Origin: Methanolobus sp.
Lineage (GTDB): Archaea > Halobacteriota > Methanosarcinia > Methanosarcinales > Methanosarcinaceae
NCBI RefSeq assembly: GCF_030682845.1
Contig: NZ_JAUXNK010000092.1
Span: 1 to 64,000 of the forward strand
Direction of reading: 5' to 3'
Length of the DNA stretch: 64,000 nt
This document shows positions 1-7,714 of the stretch, piece by piece. The notes below the pieces were generated by a model. It was not told the DNA's origin, did no database searches, and saw only the letters and a program-made list of their open reading frames with translations. The position numbers and the translations under genes are program-made. Positions within the stretch are counted from its first letter, which is position 1. Each line of letters opens with the position of its first letter.

Positions 1-414
1 GAACTATCTAAGATAGCGTAAGCTATCCTAAAATTAAGGTGAAAAGGAACAAAAACATAAAAATCTTGGATGAAGTGGGACGAGTAACAACTTGAATTTA
101 TCAGATGCTTAAAAAAAGAGGGTTAATCTGAATCCTCTATATTATAAACCAATATCGAAACTACCTTCTGACTCACCACCATTTTAAGCACTAGATAAAT
201 TAGAATTATATCAGCTTGTATATATATTATAAATACACACAAAATCTCGTCAATTTGACTAGGGATTTTAATTTTTGCTGCTGCTAAAATAGAATTCTGT
301 AATAAAATAACTTGTCACCAGTATTATTAATAAAAGGTCATGTTAAATAGAGAAAAGACCTACTGATTATTGCGGGTCGTGGGGAAAATGAACCGCAACA
401 CGGGAGTGGATTAG
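1..414. other. AT-rich intergenic stretch, nothing recognised
   Basis: No open frame with a start and a ribosome binding site, no tRNA-like fold and no repeat were seen here. The stretch is AT-rich and leads into the structured repeats that begin near 417. The general look of the first 4.4 kb is of decaying DNA, so this may be eroded gene sequence beyond recognition. Confidence 0.5.
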
Positions 415-416
415 TT

Positions 417-494
417 GAGAGATGTTGGGGAACATCTCGGATTCGTTAAGGAGAGAGGCGCCTTAAAGCGTGGTGGTTTCCAGGCGCCTCATCC
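417..494. repeat. Two-hairpin structured repeat, copy 1
   Basis: Hairpin 1 is GAGATGTT (419-426), loop GGGG, AACATCTC (431-438). A linker GGATTCGTTAAGGA follows, then hairpin 2 with arms GAGGCGCC (455-462) and GGCGCCTC (483-490) around a loop containing AAAGCGTGGTGGTTT. ATCC at 491-494 could pair with GGAT at 439-442 to close hairpin 2. A second copy at 531-606 keeps linker and loop but changes both sides of both stems, which argues for an RNA structure. The coding strand of that RNA is not known. It lies 3' of a minus-strand regulator remnant, as does copy 3. Confidence 0.6.
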
Positions 495-530
495 TGCTTT
501 CACAACAGAGTTGTGGATGTGGGGATTGAA

Positions 531-606
531 GAGATATTGGGGAATATCTCGGATTCGTAAGGAGAGAGGTGCTTCAAAGCGTGGTGGTTTTCCAAGCACC
601 TCATCC
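531..606. repeat. Two-hairpin structured repeat, copy 2
   Basis: Hairpin 1 is GAGATATT (531-538), loop GGGG, AATATCTC (543-550). The linker GGATTCGTAAGGA follows, then hairpin 2 with arms GAGGTGCTT (566-574) and AAGCACCTC (594-602), loop with AAAGCGTGGTGGTTTT, then ATCC (603-606). Compared with copy 1, the stem changes are paired on both arms (GTT/AAC to ATT/AAT, and CGCC/GGCG to TGCTT/AAGCA), while linker and loop are nearly unchanged. Confidence 0.6.
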
Positions 607-690
607 TACCTTCCAACTACACAGGAAATAGTTTTTCTGGTATAAATCGTTCTCGTAATCGAAAATGTTTTCACACGAGAAATATTTTGA

Positions 691-798
691 TTACAGTTGG
701 GTTACTGGTGTTGAATCTTTCAGATAATGCTCAAATAATTCTTTACCCCATTGAATAGCACGTGGAGTACCGCATAAAATACGGTTATTATCAAAAAT
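691..798 (-). pseudogene. C-terminal remnant of an HTH regulator
   Basis: Reading the minus strand from 798 to the stop at 691-693 gives a 35-residue tail with FDNNRILCGT and WGKELFEHYLKDS. This matches the tail at 3431-3634 (LDNKYILCSE, WAKELFNHYLKDA) and resembles the end of the intact Msr-like regulators in this window (WGKDLFAHYKQ). An in-frame stop lies at 799-801, and the upstream sequence belongs to another gene. It is therefore a broken gene end, not a functional protein. What the parent protein sensed cannot be told. Confidence 0.55.
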
Positions 799-869
799 TC
801 AACGTGAGCTGGAAAAGATACAAGACCCCTAAGGACTATTATCTAATTGTATTTGTGGGAAGGGACACT

Positions 870-1373
870 GTGGATAATAAAGAAAACAACGGACTCGATG
901 AATCAAACATCGATATGGCTTCAACTGAATTACATGACTTAACTAAGTTCTGGAATGGACTGAGTTTATGGGAACGTGACCAATCGATAATAACAGTGGA
1001 GGATTTCTTGGGCAGAGCATCACTCTGTTCATCTGACACATCAACAAAGCAATTTGAAAAGATGCGTGAAAATATTAAGTTTTTTTCATTGTCAAATCAT
1101 ATAGAAAAACAATCCCAAATTAAGTCTTTGCTCATTGAGTCATCAACAGATTTGACGAATGAGCAGAAAAAACCCAACTTTAATGCCTGCATGGAGATTA
1201 TCCTATCTCTATCACGGGAAGAACTATTGAACTTGGGTGATTATATGGGGATGAATAAAGCAAGATTGAGTCTTATCAAGTCTGCAGAATTGTGTCGGTT
1301 ATATGAAGAGACCTTAACAACAAAGAGTATTGCTGTATTCTTTGCTGTTCGAAACTATCTTGGGAAGAAGTAA
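870..1373 (+). CDS. Hypothetical protein (167 aa)
   Basis: I do not recognise this protein. The frame is open from an ATG at 762, but that part overlaps the minus-strand regulator remnant at 691-798. A GTG at 870 is preceded by GGGAAGG about six bases upstream and is the better start, giving 167 residues. The protein is hydrophilic, without signal peptide or membrane segment. Its C-terminal half (from SREELLNLGDYMGMN) looks helical. It stands alone between decayed genes, so no context indicates its role. It could itself be a remnant. Confidence 0.4.
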   Translation: MDNKENNGLDESNIDMASTELHDLTKFWNGLSLWERDQSIITVEDFLGRASLCSSDTSTKQFEKMRENIKFFSLSNHIEKQSQIKSLLIESSTDLTNEQKKPNFNACMEIILSLSREELLNLGDYMGMNKARLSLIKSAELCRLYEETLTTKSIAVFFAVRNYLGKK

Positions 1374-1981
1374 ATGTAACAATATTTTGACCAAATGAGT
1401 GGATGCACAATCCATCTACTTTTGGGCGAATGTACTGCAAACTGATGAACCGATTTGCGGGCATATATAGGAGGGGTCACACCCTCAGATTCTCGACCAT
1501 TCGGTCTCACTTCGTCAGTGGGCATCCATCGAAGATGGAGCCAGCCAACTCCGTACATATAGGAGTCTAAAAATCCTGCCGAGAATCGAGATGGATATAG
1601 TGATATCAATTACTTTTCTATCATACTACTGAATCAATGATTTCTATCTGTTATATGTCGTGACTTCGCTTTTACGACCCTATAGAGGGCCTCTAGTGAG
1701 ATGATTTGCACCAAGCATGCTTATTCAATGACTGATAAAATGGTTGCAGCTAAAGCGATTGTGGTGAATGTCAGACAGGATAGAAGAGTTCACAGCTAGC
1801 ACAAGCAGGCAACCTATATTAGGATATGTTTAAATATACTGCAGTCCTTATATATTTTACTTGTAAACCCATGACACACATGTATCCCAAATAAGTCTAT
1901 TTTGAATGGTGTCAAACGCCTCGTGCGTTATTCAATATTCGATTAGGCTAAGCCTTTTACAAAAGGAATAAAGGGATAAAC
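1374..1981. other. Intergenic, no gene recognised
   Basis: No convincing coding frame is present: the only sizeable minus-strand frame (1355-1609) lacks a ribosome binding site and recognisable protein features. The piece at about 1721-1790 is similar to 3011-3060 (shared GCTAAA, CGATTGTnnTGAA, TCAGACAGG), which suggests two diverged copies of one element, perhaps the end of an insertion sequence. Confidence 0.4.
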
Positions 1982-2293
1982 ATGAAAATAAGGGAAAAGA
2001 TGGAGCAGTGGCTTTGTGAAATATTGGTAATGGATATTTCTGATGAGGAAATGGAAAAGTTCGTTCGTCACGTCCAATTTGATAACATGTGGCATGGGGT
2101 CGTTTCATGCAATTCTAACCCAAATAGGTATTATGGCTTACCTTCTATCCATGACACCTATGGAATGAAATGGGGCGGACGCATGCACATTGACATGGGA
2201 TATCCTGGTGTGCATATAATGCTAGGCCGGCATGCTGCACCTTACTTCATCAATTACATAAAGGAATTGAGGAAGCAAAATAATTTAGGTTAA
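1982..2293 (+). CDS. Hypothetical protein (103 aa)
   Basis: This small acidic-to-neutral protein has an ATG start preceded by a purine-rich stretch (AAAGGAATAAAGGG) and a normal stop. It has histidines and aromatic residues in its middle (HVQFDNMWHG, GRMHIDMGYPG, GRHAAPYF) but no motif I can assign. There is no signal peptide or membrane segment. The flanks are eroded DNA, and no operon partner is visible. The compositional pattern (few stops, sensible codon usage) supports a real gene, though the function is unknown. Confidence 0.5.
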   Translation: MKIREKMEQWLCEILVMDISDEEMEKFVRHVQFDNMWHGVVSCNSNPNRYYGLPSIHDTYGMKWGGRMHIDMGYPGVHIMLGRHAAPYFINYIKELRKQNNLG

Positions 2294-2366
2294 GAGGGGT
2301 ACTTCCTCTCTATTATTTAATATGATTATATTATTTAGTTAGTATTTAATTATTGAGTATTACATT

Positions 2367-2930
2367 TTAAACTTCTTGTAGAAATGCATTTCCTGAAGTC
2401 AAATGGTTGGTATTGAAGCTTACAATATCTTTTTGTGGATTACTATAAAATCGATATGGGAAAGTGGGGAAATCATAATGATTGTCAACTTTTACACTAT
2501 TGTAAGGGGGCTGTATTTCTTTTAGACAATCAATTAAAATCCACTCGTCTTGCCACCATCTTTCATCATAATAGACTTCTTTTCTGAAGGGTGGAATATA
2601 CTGTATCTCATTCTCGCTGATTTCTTGTTTATTTAATTTAAAGGATTCAATTCCAAATTTGAAATTAATATTTTTACTTTTGGATGAATAGAAGTATCCT
2701 GTTGTATCAACTTTTACTTGTGTACCGTTGATATCAAGGAATTTTCCGAGATTTGCAAGTAATAGCTGTAAGTGTTCCTTATGCTCTTGTTGAATACCTG
2801 CATTCGATAATCCCCAGCACCAGAAGACTTTTCCATGATCATTATAGAAATCGTAGTGAGCATCAAGATCACCAACCGGAGGGCCTCCATAATATCCTTC
2901 TGGCTGATCTTTCTCTGGTTTAATGGAGAA
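2367..2930 (-). pseudogene. Start-less ORF, 5'-truncated hypothetical protein
   Basis: The minus strand is open for 187 codons from 2930 to a TAA at 2367-2369, but no ATG, GTG or TTG lies near its beginning, where an in-frame TAG (2931-2933) closes it. The translation has good protein character: GYYGGPPVGDLDAHYDFY, FWCWGLSNAG, NFKFGIESFKL, YYDERWWQDEW. I do not recognise the family. The abrupt loss of the 5' end coincides with the start of an unrelated plus-strand gene tail (2931-3014), so a rearrangement or insertion probably cut the gene here. Confidence 0.55.
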
Positions 2931-3014
2931 CTAGATATATCGAAGAAATGTCAGCATCTTGCCCTAGAATCAGCTATGCAGGGACTTTTTGAGTTAGTTC
3001 AGGTATTTGTATGA
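2931..3014 (+). pseudogene. Gene tail at a rearrangement junction
   Basis: A plus-strand frame that ends at the TGA at 3012-3014 reads LDISKKCQHLALESAM then a hydrophobic end (QGLFELVQVFV). It begins where the minus-strand truncated ORF loses its 5' end. The sequence just after it (3011-3060) resembles 1721-1790, which hints at an insertion-sequence end. Transposase is a guess only; the fragment is too short to assign. Confidence 0.25.
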
Positions 3015-3160
3015 CCTGAAAAATGATGTTGCTAAAAGTGATTGTAATGAACATCAGACAGGGTAGGGGAGTGTGTCTTCTTTTACCAGTTGTTTTTAAT
3101 TCTTCAACATTATAAGACTGTTGCTTCGGTTAACATATCTTAGCAACGGGTGGCTGATTC

Positions 3161-3280
3161 TTAAAGAACATTTTTATCGTTGTCATTTCCCGGCAAATAA
3201 TTAATGGGGATATCTAAATCCATATCTCCACTCACCAAAAACTCCGCGAATACCGGATAGTGATCCGACACCTCCACTGT
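3161..3280 (-). pseudogene. C-terminal remnant of an endonuclease/exonuclease/phosphatase-fold protein
   Basis: The minus strand from 3280 to the stop at 3161-3163 encodes VEVSDHYPVFAEF followed by a hydrophilic end. S-D-H-x-P-V is the conserved catalytic end of the exonuclease III / DNase I-like (EEP) superfamily, with Asp and His in the active site. An in-frame TAA at 3281-3283 cuts it off, so only about 39 residues remain. The body of the protein is absent, so this is a fossil. Confidence 0.5.
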
Positions 3281-3301
3281 TTACTCTCTTGTCGGGTTAT
3301 A

Positions 3302-3378
3302 CCGAGGTTATTTCCCCGGGGATAGCTTGGATTCGTAAGGAAAGAGACACCTTAAGCGTGGTGTTTCTGGGTACCTCG
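3302..3378. repeat. Two-hairpin structured repeat, diverged copy 3
   Basis: The linker GGATTCGTAAGGA (3329-3341) and a loop block AAGCGTGGTG are shared with copies 1 and 2. The first hairpin can form between AGGTTAT and ATAGCTT with two G-U pairs. The second can form between GAGACACC and GGTGTTTC. Downstream sequence (TTTCTGTATCA..., then a minus-strand regulator tail) is also related to that after copy 2, so this is a diverged duplicate of the 417-800 segment. Confidence 0.45.
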
Positions 3379-3430
3379 CTCTGCTTTAACTGTGTAAGAA
3401 CGATTTTTTCTGTATCAAAAATCTTCGTGA

Positions 3431-3634
3431 TTAAAATTCTGCTATCGATATCGCATCTTTCAGATAGTGATTAAATAGTTCCTTTGCCCAGCTAAGAGCA
3501 GAAGGTTCAGAACATAGAATGTACTTATTGTCCAATTTTCCGGTGTTAGTCATTGGACTGAGCAGAACATAATAGTCATTATGCACAAATTCCAGAAAAT
3601 CTATTTTTTTAGGATCAACGTAAAAATGAAGCAA
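3431..3634 (-). pseudogene. C-terminal remnant of an HTH regulator
   Basis: A 67-codon minus-strand frame has the hallmarks of the end of Msr/FilR1-like methanogen regulators: a hydrophobic strand pair (HNDYYVLLSPMTN), then LDNKYILCSE and WAKELFNHYLKDA. Intact members in this window end with WGKDLFAHYKQ. The frame has no plausible start (TTG without a binding site) and lacks the N-terminal winged helix. Its closest relative here is the remnant at 691-798, and both sit next to the same hairpin repeat. Confidence 0.55.
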
Positions 3635-3693
3635 ATCGGAGATTTTTTATTATTTTCTGTTTTCTCACCATAACCCAACTTTCCGCAGATGTC

Positions 3694-4350
3694 TTGAGAA
3701 TTTTCGGAATTATCTGGATTGCATGTATTTACCAACTACTAGGGAGAATAACAGTACAGATTAGCATTTATCAGGGCGAATATTGTAGTAAGTATTCAAA
3801 GGCCAGGGAAACAATGAGCGAAGATGATATCGCCTATATTGAAGAAGATCTGCGATCTCCCTGTACGCAGGAAATTGCAGTTTTCAGAGCATTTGCCCAG
3901 ATCGTGGAAAGATCCAAAGATGAGATCGTCGTTATTGATACAGCACCAACAGGACATACTCTGCTGCTCCTTGACTCGACCCTAAGTTATCATCGGGAGA
4001 TCGAGCGTTCACAAGGCGACGTCCCGGAAGCCGTTCAAAATCTATTGCCCAAGTTGAGGGATTCTGACAAAACAGAGGTGCTTATCGTTACATTAGCAGA
4101 GACTACACCTGTGCATGAGGCAATGAGACTTGAATCGGACCTGGAACGTGCCGGTATCAGTAGTAAATGGTGGATAATCAATTCAAGCCTGTATGCTACT
4201 CAGACAACAAACAAGACTCTCAGGGCAAAGGCCAGCAATGAGATCGAGTGGATAAACAAGGTTGATGAACACTCTAATGGGAATTTTGCAGTCATAGAAT
4301 GGAAGGCAGATGAAATAAAAGGAGAGAAACTGCTGGACCAGATCGAATAG
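3694..4350 (+). pseudogene. arsA: Truncated ArsA-type arsenite-transporting ATPase
   Basis: From about codon 35 the protein matches the C-terminal part of an ArsA/GET3 ATPase: SEDDIAYIEEDL, SPCTQEIAVFRAF and the switch-II-like signature VIDTAPTGHTLLLLD, then VTLAETTPVHEA. The N-terminal half with the deviant Walker A loop is missing; the first ~33 codons (from 3694) are unrelated junk. ArsA needs that loop to hydrolyse ATP, so the fragment cannot be a working pump motor. It sits beside arsC and near an ACR3 pump, so the island probably once had an ArsA-driven system. ACR3 can work without ArsA. Confidence 0.75.
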
Positions 4351-4433
4351 TGTGATCATCCAAGATACTTACATTGTGAAAGCAATAGTGATAATTTGGT
4401 ACTTGCTTAGAATACGTGCCATCAATTTCGGCA

Positions 4434-4907
4434 TTATTCCTTGAATGCTTCTGTAATCCATTCTTTGATCTCATCCCTGACCCGACGGAACACCCTGAGC
4501 TGTTCTTCCTTCGAACCTTCAGCCGATGCAGGGTCATCAAAACCCTTGTGGATCACTTTCTTCGCCCTTGGAGAATCGTCATTTTTTGAAGCCGGCACTT
4601 CTAAAGGCATACTGCATATAGGGCAGGCCTGTTTAGCCCGGTCACAGACAGTTATGGCAACATCGAATACAATATCCTGAAACTCTCTGGCCTTTTTGGA
4701 GCGCTGAGAAGAAATGTCAATGCCAATCTCCTGCATGACCTCAATAGCGCGGGGATCCACACGAGTGGCCTCTACTCCAGCGCTATATACCTCATACCAG
4801 TCTCCGTAAGTGGCTCTCAGGAGACCTTCAGCAATCTGGGACCTGGCTGAGTTGTGTGTGCATAGAAATAGAACCTTCTTTTTTTCCTGCAATCTCTTAC
4901 CTGTCAT
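4434..4907 (-). CDS. arsC: Arsenate reductase, low-molecular-weight phosphatase type
   Basis: This cytoplasmic enzyme reduces arsenate to arsenite so that it can be exported. The P-loop CTHNSAR (Cys16 to Arg22, C-x5-R) is at the N-terminus. Cys88, Cys95 and Cys98 (TVCDRAKQACPIC) match the region where thioredoxin-coupled ArsC proteins relay the disulfide. Length (157 aa) is somewhat above the usual 130-140. It is transcribed toward the arsA fragment and lies downstream of the operon that includes a thioredoxin-like protein (5626-5856), a candidate electron donor. Confidence 0.88.
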   Translation of the reverse strand: MTGKRLQEKKKVLFLCTHNSARSQIAEGLLRATYGDWYEVYSAGVEATRVDPRAIEVMQEIGIDISSQRSKKAREFQDIVFDVAITVCDRAKQACPICSMPLEVPASKNDDSPRAKKVIHKGFDDPASAEGSKEEQLRVFRRVRDEIKEWITEAFKE

Positions 4908-4984
4908 TATCTTATGATTTTATCTGTGATCCTATATATCATTTTGAGGGCAGCTCTAAAAGTTGTCTATGAGAAAGTACTCTT

Positions 4985-5146
4985 TCACCTTTCTGATATT
5001 TTGTGCACCTCACTTGTTATCCCCTTTATCATTTCTCCAACAAGATTTGCCTTTTCACAGTGAGAAGCTTCTTTTGGTTTGCAGTTGAGCAGAATGCTCA
5101 TTAGTCTGTCAGCCAGCCGGTAGAATTCCATATCTTCAAGTGTCAT
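4985..5146 (-). CDS. Small conserved-looking protein (53 aa)
   Basis: A short minus-strand frame starting at ATG 5144-5146 encodes a helical, charged protein (MTLEDMEFYRLADRLMSILL, then a short tail with two cysteines and EMIKGITSEVHKI). It lies 56 bases after the DGC-domain gene, in the same direction, at the end of the permease operon. I do not recognise the family. The even codon pattern and position support a real gene, but there is no strong ribosome binding site. Confidence 0.45.
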   Translation of the reverse strand: MTLEDMEFYRLADRLMSILLNCKPKEASHCEKANLVGEMIKGITSEVHKISER

Positions 5147-5202
5147 CAGGAGATTGGATAATCTTTCACCTTTGTTATTGGATTATGTTGTTCGGTCTGG
5201 TC

Positions 5203-5601
5203 TCAATTAGTCAAAGCATCCTCTACTTTGACCAGAATCTCATTGACGTCACTTTCCTGCAGATCCAGACTTCCACCCTTTTTCATACCAAGTTCAGTAA
5301 TTACTATACCCTTGTCTACTGTGAAACCTGCACGTTCCAATGACTTCTTTGCACAGAGAAGAGGACAACCATCGATAGCAACTATCTCGTCGGTCCCTTC
5401 AGTACTTTTTATGATACCAGGAACATTGCCTCCAATCCCGACAGTGCACATGATCTTGCCTTTTCCCTGTTTAGTGAGCTCAACTGCAACTTTGTTTGCC
5501 ATCTGTCCCACATTGGAGCCACCTGCACATGCATATAATCCGATGATTGCCGCTTCACATGCACATTTTACTCCTTGCGTTATTTTTAGTTCTTCTGCCA
5601 T
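5203..5601 (-). CDS. DGC-domain putative zinc-binding protein
   Basis: The protein (132 aa from ATG 5601) matches the DGC family (four conserved cysteines): ACEAAIIGLYACAGGSNVGQ near the N-terminus and the signature IDGCPLLCAKK in the middle. The start at 5601 is chosen because AAGGA precedes it; a GTG at 5625 overlaps the upstream gene. DGC proteins commonly sit beside thioredoxin-like and permease genes in metal(loid) loci, which fits here. A role in metal or thiol handling in the cytoplasm is an inference from this context. Confidence 0.8.
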   Translation of the reverse strand: MAEELKITQGVKCACEAAIIGLYACAGGSNVGQMANKVAVELTKQGKGKIMCTVGIGGNVPGIIKSTEGTDEIVAIDGCPLLCAKKSLERAGFTVDKGIVITELGMKKGGSLDLQESDVNEILVKVEDALTN

Positions 5602-5625
5602 GATATGTCCTTCATTATTTTGCAC

Positions 5626-5856
5626 TTATGATAACCATTCCTTTACTTTCTCTATCGTCGGAACCTTCCCTGCGATCTTTACATCACCATCGATCACAAC
5701 GGCAGGCGTGATCATCACTCCGTAATCCAATGCAGCATTTATGTCCTCGACTTTAACCACTTCAGCATCAATACCAAGCTCGGCAACTGCCTGCTCAACT
5801 AGTTCCTTTGTCTTCTTGCACTTTGCACAACCAGAACCAAGAATTTCTATTTTCAT
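5626..5856 (-). CDS. Small thioredoxin-like redox protein
   Basis: This is a 76-residue, single-domain thioredoxin-fold protein with the redox pair GSGCAKCKK near the N-terminus and the cis-proline segment VMITPAVVID, as in the archaeal MTH895/TM0996 family of glutaredoxin-sized proteins. It is cytoplasmic and is expected to exchange dithiols with partner proteins. It lies between the phosphoesterase and the DGC gene in one operon and could serve the nearby ArsC. The second Met (5856) is used as start. Confidence 0.85.
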   Translation of the reverse strand: MKIEILGSGCAKCKKTKELVEQAVAELGIDAEVVKVEDINAALDYGVMITPAVVIDGDVKIAGKVPTIEKVKEWLS

Positions 5857-5904
5857 CATATCACCTTTGCTTATAAAATTATCATATGGGAAGTGAATTT
5901 AACT

Positions 5905-6594
5905 TTACTTCCCTCTTTTTAATATTGAGATCAGTTCGTCCGCATGAGGCATGTTCTTCCTGATCTTGTCGAAAACTGCTTCCATATCATATTCAACTCT
6001 GATGAGCTCGGCCTGTAATGTATCGGTATCAAATACCGCGCAGCTTGCTCGGATATCTCCGTCCCTGGGCTGACCCACGGAGCCGGGGTTTATCAGGGTC
6101 ACATCCCCCACTTTACGTGTGAAGGGGATGTGCGAGTGGCCTATGAATATGAAATCTGCATCGACCTCTTCTATATACTCCTTTACTGTTTCTTCCGGAG
6201 TATCCGGTTTTATGTAATCATAGAAGGACAGGGGGCTTCCATGGGTAAAATATAGTTTTACCTCGTTCTCTATCCGTTCATGATTCATAGGAAGTTTGCG
6301 AAGGAAGTCCATCTGCGTATCATTTAGAATATCTCTTGTGTATTTTCGAGTTGCTATGGAGAGGTGCTTGTATTCATAACCACAGCCGCATTCCATTTCA
6401 AATGCTACTGCATTATCATGGTTTCCCCTGATTGTTAGTATATCCTGCTCTCTAAGCAGGTCGATACATTCACCTGGTGACGGCCCATAGTCCACAAGGT
6501 CACCGAGGCAGATGGCATCATCATGAAGTACAGCCATAACAGCGTCAAGTGCTTCCTTGTTTCCATGGATGTCTGAAATGATCAATAACTTCAT
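5905..6594 (-). CDS. Metallophosphoesterase (MJ0936/YfcE-like)
   Basis: The protein (229 aa) shows the full calcineurin-like metal-binding series: SDIHGN near the start, GDLVDYGP, RGNHD, then FTHGSP and GHSHIPF, followed by NPGSVGQPRD. Members bind two divalent metals and hydrolyse phosphodiesters; the natural substrate is unknown. It follows the permease gene by 20 bases, so both are co-transcribed. Why a phosphodiesterase should be in an arsenic-type operon is not clear. Confidence 0.85.
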   Translation of the reverse strand: MKLLIISDIHGNKEALDAVMAVLHDDAICLGDLVDYGPSPGECIDLLREQDILTIRGNHDNAVAFEMECGCGYEYKHLSIATRKYTRDILNDTQMDFLRKLPMNHERIENEVKLYFTHGSPLSFYDYIKPDTPEETVKEYIEEVDADFIFIGHSHIPFTRKVGDVTLINPGSVGQPRDGDIRASCAVFDTDTLQAELIRVEYDMEAVFDKIRKNMPHADELISILKRGK

Positions 6595-6613
6595 CCTTTA
6601 CACCTTTTTTTAC

Positions 6614-7654
6614 TTACAGTATATAGTAGTCGAATACGAATCCTGAGATCATTGCCATGATGACGACCAGCACAATGTATGAAAGTCCCTTTTTAATGCC
6701 CATGACCCTGCTGATCACTATCATGCTGGGAAGGCTCAATGCCGGACCGGCGAGCAGCATAGAAAGAGCGGGGCCTTTAGCCATTCCAAGGATAGTAAGA
6801 GCACTGATTATAGGGACTTCTGTGAGCGTGGAGAAATACATCAATGCAGCAGCTACAGAGGCGATGAAATACGACATGAAATTGCCACCACCTACGTATT
6901 TTACCACTACTTCGGAAGGAAGGAGTTCTACAATGATACCTGCGAAGAAAACGCCTATGAGTAGCAGAGGAGCTATCATCCTCACAAGGAACCAAGTTTC
7001 CTGCATCCAGCTTGCCCTTTCTTCTTTAGTGTACCATTTGAACGACAGATAAACGGTCACGGCTATGAGCGGAATTTCTATAAGGGCCAGGTAAGTCCAG
7101 GATTGTATGATCTCAGGGATCACAAGTATTGCCAGCAACAACAGGAAAAGGTAAACAGTATGTGAATGCTCTTCGCTATTAAAGGTCTTTATTCCCTTTT
7201 TCAGCTCGTTCTTCTTTTCAAACATCAGTGCCATCGTCAATCCAATCACTACCGATAGCAAGATCGCTGCTATTGCCCTGGCGATCCCAATATCATATCC
7301 AAGGATCTTTGCTGTATAGACAATTGCCAGGATATTGATGGCTGGTGCTGAGAACAGGAACGTGGTGGCTGGCCCGATCCCTGCACCTCTTTTGAAGATG
7401 CCCGCAAAAAGAGGAAGCACAGTACAACTGCACACCGCAAGCAGGCAACCGGAAACCGCTGCCACAGAGTAAGAAATGTATTTTGGTGCATCAGCACCGA
7501 AGTATTTCAGCACAGATTCCTTTGAGAAGAGTGATGCAATGGCTCCGGCAAGGAAGAATGCCGGGATCAGACAGAGCAGTACGTGCAAGGCCAGGTATTC
7601 CTGGACGGATTGCAAACCGACGTTCATTAGATGTAGGAGATAATCTTGGGTCAT
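6614..7654 (-). CDS. Permease of the UPF0718/DUF318 (ArsP-like) family
   Basis: This is a 346-residue polytopic membrane protein with about eight to ten hydrophobic segments. It has the features of the DUF318 permeases: AVCSCTVLPLFAGI (paired Cys in a membrane segment), a central charged cytoplasmic loop (KKNELKKGIKTF, HSH) and a second-half repeat with STLTEVPI. Some relatives (ArsP) export organoarsenicals. ATG 7654 is chosen because the longer frame to 7747 contains the two operator palindromes. It heads a five-gene operon, probably repressed by an ArsR protein bound at 7656-7714. Confidence 0.8.
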   Translation of the reverse strand: MTQDYLLHLMNVGLQSVQEYLALHVLLCLIPAFFLAGAIASLFSKESVLKYFGADAPKYISYSVAAVSGCLLAVCSCTVLPLFAGIFKRGAGIGPATTFLFSAPAINILAIVYTAKILGYDIGIARAIAAILLSVVIGLTMALMFEKKNELKKGIKTFNSEEHSHTVYLFLLLLAILVIPEIIQSWTYLALIEIPLIAVTVYLSFKWYTKEERASWMQETWFLVRMIAPLLLIGVFFAGIIVELLPSEVVVKYVGGGNFMSYFIASVAAALMYFSTLTEVPIISALTILGMAKGPALSMLLAGPALSLPSMIVISRVMGIKKGLSYIVLVVIMAMISGFVFDYYIL

Positions 7655-7655
7655 G

Positions 7656-7677
7656 TATTTCAAATGTATTTGAAATA
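7656..7677. promoter_or_regulatory. ArsR-type operator, site 1
   Basis: This is a perfect palindrome with arms TATTTCAAAT and ATTTGAAATA around GT. Its core is TTTCAA-N6-TTGAAA (7658-7675). It lies just upstream of the permease start on the minus strand, within the likely leader. The centre is 39 bp from site 2. The same core is found at 13518-13535. Confidence 0.65.
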
Positions 7678-7696
7678 AAGTACTTAAAGGTTTCTG

Positions 7697-7714
7697 TTTC
7701 AAAATTAGTTGAAA
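7697..7714. promoter_or_regulatory. ArsR-type operator, site 2
   Basis: TTTCAA-AATTAG-TTGAAA. On the minus strand it lies about 10 bases downstream of a TATA-like stretch (TATATA at 7721-7727), that is, around the expected transcription start of the permease operon. Binding there would block initiation, as expected for a repressor. Confidence 0.65.

Noticed and set aside
417-606. The hairpin repeats as a CRISPR array or an IS200/IS605 omega-RNA
   Set aside because: The units are only two in tandem, are not identical, and have no unique spacers or cas genes; no tnpA or tnpB gene lies close, so an omega-RNA assignment has no support.
1355-1609. An 84-residue minus-strand frame in the decayed region
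   Set aside because: No binding site, low-complexity composition and no similarity to any family known to me.
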